A DNA stretch of 64,000 nucleotides from Spinacia oleracea (Eukaryota; Streptophyta; Magnoliopsida; Caryophyllales; Amaranthaceae), in assembly GCF_020520425.1 (NCBI RefSeq), contig NC_079490.1, positions 4,340,001 through 4,404,000 of the forward strand. The letters are read 5' to 3'. The translations under genes were made by a program, and so were the position numbers. Below, one piece after another: positions 22,284-33,248 of the stretch. Within the stretch, counting starts at the first letter, position 1. Each line of letters begins with the position of its first letter. The notes beneath the pieces are model-generated. The model was not told the DNA's origin. It saw only the letters and a list, made by a program, of their open reading frames with translations, and ran no database searches.

Positions 22284-25200
22284 TTACAAAGTCGTTCTCA
22301 AGTATTGTACAACGAAGTAAACAAGTGCGAGGAATAACGCAATCTGGTACAAGTCCCTTTGTTCGGAGTCGTCTCTTTGAAAGAACTGTAACACGAACAA
22401 ATAAACGCGTTAAGTTTCTAATCTAGTTTCGAAAAACCTAGAGAAAATCGTGTAACATTGTTGTACCATTAGTTGCGTTATATTAAAAGAGAATTGTGAC
22501 TTATATATCACATTATTCAAGCACAACATGAACTAATGATACCAGTTTGATACTTTTTTCATAATAATTCTAATAAACACGTCAAGTTTCTAATTTAGTT
22601 TCGACAAACCTAGAGAAAATCGTGTAACATTGTTGTACCATTAGTTGCATTATATTGAAAGGGAATCGTGACTTAAAATCACATTATTCAAGGACAACAT
22701 GCACTAATGATAACAATTTGATACTTTTTTCATAATAATTCTAATAAACACGTCAAGTTTCTAATCTAGTTTCGACAAACCTAGAGAAAATCGTGTAACA
22801 TTGTTGTACCATTAGTTGAATTATATTAAAAGAGAATCGTGACTTAAAATCACATTATTCAAGCACAACATGTACTAATGATACCAATTTGATACTTTTT
22901 TCATAATAATTTTAATAAACACGTCAAAATAAATTAGAATGCGGTTGTTAACTAACTTTTTTTTAGACATGATCCACAATAAATTTGTGTGAACCAGGTC
23001 TATTTAAGAATTAGTGCATTTCGTTACCTTTGGTTGTCACTTTATGACCGATAATGTCTAATTCTTGATAACAGTAAAGAAATAACAAGTAAAACCTCTA
23101 AAGTCGTGTTCTGTTCAACTTATACTAATCGATTGAAATTAATATTGACCCACAAAAAAATGGTTTTTCACCGGTGATGATTAGTTTGGATTCAATTTCA
23201 GTAAGACCTTGTTCTTTTGAGCCGAAGTTTGCTAAACTGAACTGAAAAAAAAACTGAAATTCAACCAAAAAGAACAAGATTTTTTACCTTCATTGGATCG
23301 CCGGAAGGGTCAGGATATATCTCAATGTTTTCCTTTGGGGTAGAAATCTTGCCACCAAGTTTCTTCACAGAATCCACCACATCTTTGCCGGTTTCTTTCG
23401 CTGCGAAGAGGCGGCGTGACGCCCCGAAGTATGCTTGAGCTACCGGTGATGATGCAGATAAATCCCACGACTCCTCGTGCTCGATTACTTGGCCACTAAT
23501 CTGGTTTAAGGTGAACTTAGAATTCACCTTAACAATCAAATCTCCACTTATGGTAGCTAATATTGACTTTGGCTTCCCTTTAAGTGTCCATTTGATGATA
23601 AGCACACTTGTTGACAACATCGTCATCTCTTGCACTGTCTATATTATATGATCAATCAAACAACAATTTTTTTTACGGGGAAAAAACAATATCATTAATA
23701 ATCATCCATACAACGTCATTTACGTGAACACAAAATTATTTTACGTACCACTCTAGGATTATCAAGTGCATCAGTTATCCAAAGTGGTCTTTTGTACTTT
23801 TCTCGTCCTGTGAAGCTTCTAATTGGATCCTGCAATTTGCACCAAGAGTACATTTAATTGTAACATTAGTGCATTATCACTTGATGATTAGCTTGCCTAA
23901 TTAGTGTTTCGGATTTACGATTCTTAAACTGATAAATGGGTGTCGGATCTTGATTATGTATACACTCCACCTAAAACTTTACCAGCTAAGCTAACTGACA
24001 TCGATCTTATTCATTTAGCTTGTGCCTAAAAACTATTTGGTGATACCCTTGTGCACAGATAAGGGTGTGCATATACGCAAGTTGGGTGGAGGGTTTTTTT
24101 ATGCATAGAAAATTAGAGAGCCGCTAATGGCAAAAGAATCTCAAATCTTGATTTAAGTAGATCTCACCAAATATGTCACAAACTGAATTGACAGGTTCAA
24201 GATGCGTTCTTCTCAATTAAGTTCAATGACTAATAAGTTCAACTAAGTTGAATTATTCTCTAATTTGAGTCTTATAACACATAAAGAATCGATCAACAAG
24301 GTAATAGATCAAATTATATTTTGATTTTTTCGTGGATTTTGTAAAATCTTCAATAAACCAAACATTACGTACTTCCTCTTCATGTTAATTAGGAAAAAAG
24401 ATGCGTGCTGCAGAAAACTGTGCTTTCACAACGAGTGTACCAAAATCAATTCCGAAACTGAGTAAAAGGTAAAGGAATCTCAAATCTCGATTTAAGTAGC
24501 TCTCACCAAACATGTCATAAAATGAACCCATAGGTTCAGGATGCGTTCTTCTCAATTAAGTTACAGGACTAAGCTATAAGTTCAATTAAGTTGAATTATT
24601 CTCTAATTTGATTCTTATAACATAGAGAATCGATCAACAAGATAATACGAAGTAGATCAAATCATATTTTGATTTTTTGTAGATCTTGTAAGATCTTCAA
24701 TAAACCAAACATTACATACTTCCTTCATGTTAATTAGAAAAATAAGACGCGTCTTACACAAAACTATGCTTTCACAATGAGTGTACCAAAATCAATTCTG
24801 AAACTAAGTAAAAGTAAATAATTTGTACCTTGTATTTGACAGAAACGGCAAAAGTACCAAGTGCACGGTTACCTTCCCTAAGCTCTAAGATATCACGTAC
24901 AAGTTGTCTAGCAGTGGATTCAACAGATGGACTACTTTTGCACTCAAACTCATTGCATAGCTCCTCAAATTCCATCCCATCCACTATTTTATCTGCCTCT
25001 GCCTTTTCAACCTCTGTCTTACTTTGATCATTTATAACTGCCAAATTAAATTAAAAAAAACATGATCATTTACATTATATTATTATTCATATGTTTACTT
25101 TGATCATTGACTTTGATAATTTATAACTTCCAAGTTAAATTAAGTCTCTGTTCTTTTCACCTGACGTGGTGTGATTTTTCTAGTTTCTAATCTGATATGA

Positions 25201-26108
25201 TCTGAATGTTTTATGTGGGTGTTTTATTGTTTTTTTTTCTAGCATGTTATGATCTGATCTAATAAGCAACAAGAATAAGGTAAAAAGAACATAACCTAAC
25301 TCTGTCTTACTTTGATCATTTATAACTGCCAAATTAAAAAAAAACAAAACAAACATGATCATTTACATATATTATTATTGATATGTTTACTTTGATCATT
25401 TATAACTGCCAAATTAAATTAAGTCTCTGTTCTTTTCACCTGACATGGTCTGATTTTTCTAGTTTCTTCTGAATGTTTTATGTGGGTGTTTTATTGTTTT
25501 TCTAGTCTGCTTTTATCTGATCCAATCAGCAACAAGAATAAGGTGAAGAGGATATCATAACCTAACTTTTAAAAAAATCCCAATAAATTTTTACCATCTA
25601 AACAAGCTAGTAGTGTCAAACTGTACGTGTTGATATATATAGGTACAACTATTTTTGAAGTTCATAATTCAACTTAAATTATATGAATTAGCTTTCAAAA
25701 TCAAAATCTGGAAATTGATACTACGTAGTAAACACGTTCATTTGAAGAGTCATTTTGAATTATTTGAGTTATCTTAAATAATTTGATTCAATCATTTAGT
25801 AGCTAACAACCGAAAAATGGGTTATCTAACACATACAACGTTTCATTGAATTATTCCTTAATTTGATTGTTATAACTCTTAAAGAAATCCCAATAAACTA
25901 GCTAGCAATGTCAAACTGTACGTGTTGCTACCAACTTACCACGTGGTAGAGGAATAGCGCGACGATTGATATGGATACGATTGGTCGAGAGAAAACTTTT
26001 CCGACATCGGTAGTGGCCGAGGGCGGCACGAAAAGGCGGTACGGGTGTCGAGACTTTGGTTGTGGTTGTATTGATGGTGGTGGTGGTTGTTGTTGTTAAG
26101 GTGCTCAT
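22284..26108 (-). CDS. NTF2-like/DUF2358-type protein, probably plastid-targeted (303 aa, five exons)
   Basis: Minus-strand exons in order: 26108-25940, 25037-24829, 23829-23745, 23634-23288, 22385-22284. Phases agree and give 304 codons. The third donor is GTAC|GTAAAA, chosen because it restores the frame into LQEMTMLSTSVLIIKW. The N-terminus (about 60 residues, rich in Thr, Ser and Arg, few acidic residues) looks like a chloroplast transit peptide. The central part (YKDPIRSFTGREKYKRPLW; ISGQVIEHEESWDLS) resembles the NTF2-like fold of the DUF2358 family of plants and cyanobacteria. The C-terminus has one membrane segment (about 15 residues, IALFLALVYFVVQYL) just before the stop. The function is unknown. 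Introns 1, 2 and 4 carry tandem duplications. Confidence 0.85.
22401..22923. repeat. three tandem copies of a 171-bp unit in DUF2358 intron 4
   Basis: Units start near 22401, 22572 and 22743, each with AATAAACACGTCAAGTTTC, AACCTAGAGAAAATCGTGTA and CACATTATTCAAGCACAAC. A fourth copy is cut off after AATAAACACGTCAA. Copies are highly similar, suggesting fairly recent expansion. Confidence 0.88.
23208..23278. mobile_element. very short MITE next to a splice donor
   Basis: The inverted ends CTTGTTCTTTT and AAAAAGAACAAG enclose about 50 bp. It lies about 10 bp inside intron 4 from the donor of the fourth DUF2358 exon. TGTTCTTTT-type ends recur at 25144 and 25422. Confidence 0.5.
24136..24812. repeat. 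338-bp tandem duplication in DUF2358 intron 2
   Basis: The two copies, 24136-24473 and 24474-24812, align along their whole length with scattered differences. The right copy abuts the donor of exon 2 and the left copy repeats the same intron-side sequence. Confidence 0.85.
25011..25565. repeat. tandem duplications around the exon 2 acceptor of the DUF2358 gene
   Basis: TTTGATCATTTATAACTGCCAAATTA, covering the exon 2 start and its splice acceptor, occurs at about 25022, 25313 and 25392. MITE-like segments with TCTGTTCTTTTCACCT ends at 25144-25300 and 25422-25564 lie between the copies. Only the copy at 25037 is followed by a full open exon. Confidence 0.7.
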
Positions 26109-26139
26109 TTCTACTCTCCATTCTGCAAAAAATGCACAA

Positions 26140-27150
26140 AGTGTGTTTTTTGTTTGTTTAACTTTATTTTTTTTAGGGTATGTGATTTTGTGATTAATTA
26201 TTTTTGGCTCTTTATTTTTTGGATAAGGTGGGGTTAGTTGTGTTGTTTTGGATTCTTATTAGTGGTGGAAAGGCTTTGGCTATCTGCCACGTCACCACTA
26301 ATTTTTGTGGTATAATAAGTTCCAACTTTCTCATTTGAAGTCCATGACAAATTATATGGTATTTAGAGGGTGAAGGGTCAAAATCAAGGTGGATGTGGTG
26401 GGGAAAATTTTCAGTTTCTTACTTAGGTCCGATTTCATTCACCTTATTCTTAATTATTATTTTAGATAAACTTAAGCCTACTTTTATTCACCTTATTTTC
26501 ACTTATTTTAGGTAAAAAAAAAATCATATAAATTCAGGAAATATGGTGCTTTGAAACCTTTTACTTGATGATAGATAACTCAAGGTAATTAAAGTTCATA
26601 ACTAGGTCATAAATAATAATCTATACTAATATTAGAAACACATGTATAGTTTTATATATATACAAGATTCAAATCATGGATCACTTGATTCAAATGCTAA
26701 TGACTTATTCACTTGGCTATATATGTCATGCTATATGATATCGTTTTTTGCAAATGAAATATAATAAGTGATGATAAAATCAATAACTTAATAATTAAGA
26801 GCAGGAGTTAATTATGATTTTTTTTTGTAAAGACATAGTTAAAATTATCCAAGTAACGACGTGGGACATCACCCGAACCCAAAATCCAATCAAACACTAA
26901 ATTATGACTTGTAAAAAAGCATTAGCAAATTGCCATAATCTAGACCAAGGAAGCAATGTGATGTCCTCGATCAAGGCTACCCCAAAAAGTTTATAAACAA
27001 CAAACAGTCAACTCATATACTCCGTAACTAGAGGTCTCAAGTTTAAATCCCCCCGCCCCCATTTGTAATTTATATTGCCCTTGCGACTCATTTGCACCAA
27101 AAAAAATAAAAAAATATACTCCGTAACTAGATAGATCAAAAAAACATATA
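26140..27150. other. intergenic; possible decayed SINE
   Basis: This is the promoter side of the DUF2358 gene and AT-rich sequence. At about 27020-27110 a box B-like word (GGTCTCAAGTTTAAATCC) followed by TTGCGACTCATTTGCACC and an A-rich tail suggests the 3' part of a SINE. No gene is seen. Confidence 0.4.
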
Positions 27151-27176
27151 TTCGTTTATTATGGAGTAAAATGGAC

Positions 27177-28202
27177 AATCGAATTTACAAAGGTGCAAGG
27201 GCGGTCTATTGACATTTCAGGGGTAAATTGGACATTTGAATTTGTCCACATGGGATCTCTGTGCGATACCAAACTCTCCGCATAAGTTTCAACTCTACCA
27301 TAATTTTTTTTTTTTGGTTCTACTACGAGGAGTTTCCACCGCCTTCGGCGAGGTAATCTCCCGTGGGAGTTTGCATGGGTACCTCGATGGGCAGCATCCC
27401 TCCCAGTTGAGATTTTTTCCATTCCCAAGGCTCGAACCCGAGACCTTGGTTAAGGAGCAAGAGGCCCTTAACCACTCATGCTAACCTCAATTGGTACCAT
27501 AAAATTTTTCATCCAAGAATTGAATTGTATGATCGGAGATGTCATAAATTACCGTGTGGTAGAGGTGTAAGCCTATCAAAAACGTATTTTTGTTTCGAAG
27601 TTGGACAATCTTGTCAGGTAAACAACACTTTAAGAATTGAATTAACTTGCAAAAATGAACTTCCGAGTCACCGGAAAATCATAGCCTCCACGATGCCGCC
27701 TCACAGTTATTGTCACAGGTTTTTTCGTGTATCCATATACGTTTGCTTTTAGTAGACACGCTAAAAACCCCCAAAGAGTAGTCGTCCCCTAGACCGAAAA
27801 TAAACCTGGAATTTATTTCTTCTCCAACAACATCCGGTAGTTCCAAAAAGTTAATTTCTTCCACGTCGAAATCAAACGAGACGAGATGAGTTGGTTGTTT
27901 TGGGTAATTACTACAATTAAACCAATACGCAACCCTTTCTACGAAAACAACTTGAACACTATTACTTAAATTTGTAAAACCACAATTAGGGACTATAATC
28001 TTGTTGCTCTTGATCCTCCAACAATGATCTCGAAGTGAAAAAATTGCAATCAACATCTCCGACTCTAAACATAAATCCGAACCCGTACCCGGACCCGAAC
28101 AAAGATTATACGAAAAGGCGACAACCTTGTAGTCATGGGTGGAAGGGGTATATCCCACAACAAATATTATATTGTTACGTTTAGATTCAATAGGGCAAGT
28201 TG
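27177..28202 (-). pseudogene. F-box gene fragment psi-1 (C-terminal part), broken
   Basis: Reading leftwards from 28202, the frame encodes the F-box-associated region (CPIESKRNNIIFVVGYTPST; SFDFDVEEINFLELP; KRIWIHEK) and stops at 27679. Homologous codons continue in other frames to about 27177 (YAESLVSHRDPMW). A SINE splits the last part at 27305-27494. No F-box motif is attached: the N-terminal half that fits it lies at 37586-38050, on the far side of the LINE block. Only minus-strand paralogues of the same MANLNQLET family surround it. It is not expected to be functional. Confidence 0.8.
27305..27494 (-). mobile_element. tRNA-derived SINE (family 3) inside F-box psi-1
   Basis: On the minus strand the head has box A TTAGCATGAGTGGTTAAG and box B GGTTCGAGCC, a body rich in CCTCGCC/GGCGGTGG, and a T/A-rich tail. 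The flanking direct repeat TACCATAA (27297-27304, 27495-27502) is the target duplication. It separates FYG from GRVETYAESL in the F-box coding sequence. Confidence 0.85.
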
Positions 28203-28204
28203 CG

Positions 28205-28320
28205 TACACCTCCCAACAAATTGCGTTGTGGTGAAATTTGAACCGTAACTAACACGAATCTCAACTACTTCGTCATTGTATTATATAATATAAGATGATT
28301 GAATTCGAGTAGCCCATTTT
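28205..28320. repeat. 116-bp copy of F-box sequence, identical to 37700-37815
   Basis: The block from TACACCTCCCAACAAATTG to GAGTAGCCCATTTT matches 37700-37815 with no difference that I can see. On the left it is joined to the ATAGGGCAAGTTG word of psi-1 by two bases. On the right F-box homology stops abruptly at 28320. Confidence 0.85.
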
Positions 28321-30640
28321 AATGTATACTCCATACTTCAATGTATAGATTTAAGTAACAGTTAGTTGTAGTCTGTACGGGTAGCGTATACGTAACTTTT
28401 CTCAAACATTAAATATATTAGCGTTTGAAGGTAGCGCATAGGCTGATAGGCTTGGACCAACAAAAAAAAAACAATGTCGATAGGGTTTGTCGTGTCTACA
28501 ATCTCAACAACATAGTATTAAGAGTATTAACAATTGCTTTGACATTTAATCGATTTTCACTACTAAATGAAAATTATCACTTATCTATTGCACAACGACT
28601 AATGCTAGTTTTGCTGAACTGGACCTTAGTACAATTGAGTTATATTATCCAAAAAAGTTTACGAGTTTTGTTAATTAGTTGACATCTTCAATAGCCTTTA
28701 ACACTGAGAAATGTTAGATGATCGACTACAAGAAATCTCACATAACAAAATGTTGTTAGTCTTGTTTTTATCTTCCTTTCACTTATTGCAAGACTAATAA
28801 GTTCACATAAATGTAGATAGTGGTTGACTAGTTGATAAGTTCAGCTAAGGGTTATTCAAATGTGTATAATTTGTAACTAAAATAAGTTGTAATACGCGTG
28901 TTTCCTATTCATTTAAAATCTCTTGAACATATATGAACCCTGAACTTGTTAGATTTGATTGAATCTTACTGGAATTGAATTTATTTGAACTTGGTTAAAA
29001 CTTATTGGACCTGATTGAAACAAATTAAAGTTGATTAACGGTTCTAAAAAATTCAGTTAAATGAAAATTAGATGAACATAATGCATTCATTAACTAATTT
29101 CATGCCACATACATGTACTCACTAGCTAGTCACTCGTACTACTTTTGATCACCTTTAATGTCATCATACAATCTCACTTTGAATAAATAGATTATATTCT
29201 TAAATGAACATATAAATAGTAGTAAAAGCAAAAGATTAAATATAAATACAACAATTAATAGCCGTTAATTCATGTTACAACTTTTGGCAAAAAAAAAAAG
29301 AAAAAGGTTGAAGTGGTCCATAAAAAAAGATTCAAGAATCATCAACATGCAATGGCTTTTGTAGCTAATGGTGAGTCAAATATTTCAAATTGGATTGCCT
29401 ATATAAAGAGTCTAATATTGTGGACTCTTTCTCTCACCTTCAAAACCTTCTATTTCTATTTCTAGAAGAATTATTTTATCTCAAGCCAAATATTATAAAG
29501 AAAGACTTGCTATAAGTGTAGAATTGGAGGCTAGCTATTCAAAATTTCAAATCAATGGCATACTTCCAATACAGGTAAAGATTAAGCTATATTTTCATGT
29601 CACTTATATATCGTATTAGTATACTGCTAAGATTATTTACTATTAATAGTTACACACTGTATTCACATTGAATCAGTGGATGTCAACTAGTTTAGTTGAT
29701 AACATTTTGATTAGTTGCTATCCAGAAACTGGAATCAAATCCCTTTTACCACAATTATTTTCACCCCGTCATATGTTTGAAAGACATTATTAATCTACTT
29801 GATGAAATGCAACTTTTTTCTGGATATGTTAAATAGTACACTTCATAATTCAAACGTAATAGTGTTTTATGGTTGTGCACGTACTTTCTTTGACTTTGAT
29901 GAAAGAATGATTAGTACTTATTATATGGATATTAAGAATTTGGAAAAAAAAATGTTGTGTATTAAATAGTGTAAACTTTAATTTATCTAACGTGACTAAC
30001 GATAAAAACCACTAGGAAAATGATGCATGCAGTCCAATTTTAAGATTGCCTATAAAAAGTTAAAAATAAAAACATAAGCTTATACCATGAGAGTTTAGTT
30101 TCCTATATCCAATACAGGTCTAAGTATATTCAATTACGCAAACGTACGCAACTCACATTTTCATAGCTCGATCATTGTAGGACTAGTTAAATTTAGCAGT
30201 AAATATTCACCAGATCAAAACGAAATCCCAAAAATTTTCCCTTCCTAATAAAATCTATCCCTATAATATTATAATCCAACTCATAATAGTCCGTTAATTT
30301 CTTTATTATCTTATTCCGTTCACCAAACGGTTAAACACAACAAGATAACCTTATAATTTATCTGTCTTTTGACTATTTACCCATAAAGAGTTTATACTGC
30401 ATAATACACATGCACACGCCCTATAGAAAAGGGATAAAATTTTCCAATATTTAATCTCCCTCAAACTCTTTAATTTTATTTCAATAATTACCTTCCTAAA
30501 TATTTGTTTGACTAGGGTTAACCAAATATTTTATTGTTGAATTGTTAAATTTAATTAAAAAAAATAATATTTTTTTATTTAATTAAAATTGTGTATAAGT
30601 GTTGGTGCATTTTAGTAAGCGTCTACCTCACAAGAATCCT
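28321..30640. other. region upstream of the phosphatase fragment; no complete gene
   Basis: The sequence is AT-rich without homology that I recognise, apart from the promoter-like segment and short exon at 29400-29574. The last part leads into the CT-rich leader of the phosphatase gene. Confidence 0.45.
29400..29574 (+). promoter_or_regulatory. promoter and tiny first exon of an unidentified or lost gene
   Basis: TATATAAAG at 29400-29408 is followed about 150 bp later by an ATG (29555) in favourable context and 20 nt of coding sequence (MAYFQYR) ending at a consensus donor CAG|GTAAAG. No continuing exon is recognised before the phosphatase leader. It may be an alternative leader of that gene or the relic of another one. 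Confidence 0.3.
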
Positions 30641-30952
30641 AACGGACAACAACTTTCTCTCTCATCCCTTTTCTCTCTCAAGAATCCTACTTTCATCCCT
30701 CCTCTTTTCTCCTCTTTCAACCCAATTCGATTTCTTAATTCTTTTTAATTTTTCTTTTATGGGGATTTTCTAATTTTCAATATAAATATTGATGAAATTC
30801 CCCTGTTTTCATAAATAATGTGGGAAATACAATTCAAGAAGATTCTGATAATGTTTCTGGGTGGTTGTTGAATTTTTCAATTGTTTTCCTGCAAATTCAT
30901 CTTCTGGGTAAATAATTTCACCAAATTAAATAATTAAATAAATTTTTCTTGA

Positions 30953-31369
<417 letters not shown>

Positions 31370-31376
31370 AAAGATC

Positions 31377-33248
31377 ATGGAAAAAACCAAGTCTAGCGAA
31401 GAAAACGACCAGCTGATAAGATCCAATAAAAAACCAAAAAGAAAGATCACACACTTGATCTTTGAGCGTAACAACAGCAATGACACGAAAATGGATGATG
31501 CTGAACCCACGAAATCAGATACTCAACTACAACAAGAAAGGCCTGTATTGGCCGGAACAACTGAGCAAGGGGTCAAGGCCCCCTCTTTTCGTGACATGCT
31601 TAGAGGAAACACTCCAAACCTATCAAACACCCAAGTAATGGAGTTTGGTGAAGATGATGAGGATGTTTCTGATGATGACACGGCACCTGAAGATGGATCC
31701 ATTGATGACCGTTGCCCTGCCATCTTGCTAACCAAAGAAGAGAAAAAGAGGATGAGGCAACCATGGAAACAATCGCTAATTATCAAAATGTTCGATGGTA
31801 ACCTTGGTTATATGGGTTTAATGCGCAGACTGAAAAAGAAATGGAGTATTCGCGGGGAACTCGCTCTAACAGACATAGGATGTAAGTACTTCATCGCAAG
31901 GTTCACAAATGAATCCGACTACAACTATGTTTTAACACAAGGGCCCTGGCTTCTTGATGACTGCTACCTTACAATACGCAAATGGGTGCCTAACTTTGTG
32001 CCGGATGAAGCCCCGATCAAAGTCCTTACTGCCTGGGTGAGAATCCCAAATCTCTCAGTAGAATATTTTGATGTTAATTTCCTGAATAAAATTGGGTCGA
32101 AGATCGGAAAAGTTCTTCGAGTTGATAAAAGTACTGCCAAGGCGGATAGAGGTCAGTTTACCCGTTTAAGTGTGGAAATTGACCTAACAAAACCACTTCT
32201 CTCAAAGTTCTGGCTCAAGGGTCGAGTATGGAAGATACAGTACGAGGGTGTTCGTTTGATATGTTTCAAATGTGGAAAAATGGGGCACAATGGTGAAGAA
32301 TGTCCAACTTTGCACACAGAAGCTATGGATGAGTTAATGGTGTTAAATAATCAGCTCCAAGACACCTCAATTAATGAACAAGCACGAACAACAAGACCTG
32401 AGGTACAAGAAGACTATGGCTCATGGATGTTAGTGAAGAAACCAATCCGTAAGAGGGTCCCTAGAGTCGAAAAATCGAATTCTACCACCGGAAAGACCAT
32501 GGTTGCTAACATCACGGCACCGGAGAAATCTCATGGCGGTGGCAGTTTGGGAAAATTCAATGGAAACGTGATTACAGGCGAAACAGGTGGAACTGGATCA
32601 AGATTTACAATCCTAGAAAATCAAGGTGAAAAGGAAACAGCGAAATTAGGGGGATTTGGTCAAGGTTCAAAAGATAAGGATCAACAAGAGATTGGATGTG
32701 CTGTAAATTCCTTTGCTACGGTTAATTTAGGAGAAGACTCTCAAAATTCTACCAGAATATTGCCATTCAATTTAGGAAATACAAATCAATCTATTCCTAA
32801 AGCTACCAAAAATACTAACAAAATATATCAAGCAAAAAAGAAGACCCTCTCTCAAAATATTAGCACGGCACTAATTGATGTTGACCAAAACACTCCTAGG
32901 CCACACATTGTTACAAAAATAGACTCTGCAGGAATTGGAAAAGAGAATTCATCACTCATATTCCAAGCTACCCCTCAAGTTTCCAAACCGTCCAACCATG
33001 ACATCGAAAAGCACAGAGATGCACAATCAAGCCATACAGAATCAATTTCTCATGTCTCTCCAACACCCCCAAGTCATCAAACTGGCAGTACCTCCGGAGA
33101 AAACTCTATTTGTAGGACAGACGATGGACATGCCATACCTGGTGACCTCGAGCCCCCTGACCCACGTGTTAGAAGTACGGATAGACTCATGGCTACCACC
33201 GATCTCGACGCCGCCGGATTTGGTGATGACCATGTTGATCCCCAATGA
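31377..33248 (+). CDS. LINE ORF1 protein (DUF4283 plus CCHC zinc knuckle, 623 aa)
   Basis: The frame is uninterrupted from ATG 31377 to the stop at 33246-33248. Residues of about 130-215 match the DUF4283 domain common in plant L1 ORF1 proteins (FDGNLGYMGLMRRLKKKW; YVLTQGPWLL). A zinc knuckle CFKCGKMGHNGEECP follows at about residue 297. The C-terminal half is a low-complexity, Ser/Thr/Asn-rich tail. It is an RNA-binding nucleocapsid-like protein needed for retrotransposition. The start lies 7 nt after the phosphatase-frame stop. Confidence 0.92.
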   Translation: MEKTKSSEENDQLIRSNKKPKRKITHLIFERNNSNDTKMDDAEPTKSDTQLQQERPVLAGTTEQGVKAPSFRDMLRGNTPNLSNTQVMEFGEDDEDVSDDDTAPEDGSIDDRCPAILLTKEEKKRMRQPWKQSLIIKMFDGNLGYMGLMRRLKKKWSIRGELALTDIGCKYFIARFTNESDYNYVLTQGPWLLDDCYLTIRKWVPNFVPDEAPIKVLTAWVRIPNLSVEYFDVNFLNKIGSKIGKVLRVDKSTAKADRGQFTRLSVEIDLTKPLLSKFWLKGRVWKIQYEGVRLICFKCGKMGHNGEECPTLHTEAMDELMVLNNQLQDTSINEQARTTRPEVQEDYGSWMLVKKPIRKRVPRVEKSNSTTGKTMVANITAPEKSHGGGSLGKFNGNVITGETGGTGSRFTILENQGEKETAKLGGFGQGSKDKDQQEIGCAVNSFATVNLGEDSQNSTRILPFNLGNTNQSIPKATKNTNKIYQAKKKTLSQNISTALIDVDQNTPRPHIVTKIDSAGIGKENSSLIFQATPQVSKPSNHDIEKHRDAQSSHTESISHVSPTPPSHQTGSTSGENSICRTDDGHAIPGDLEPPDPRVRSTDRLMATTDLDAAGFGDDHVDPQ

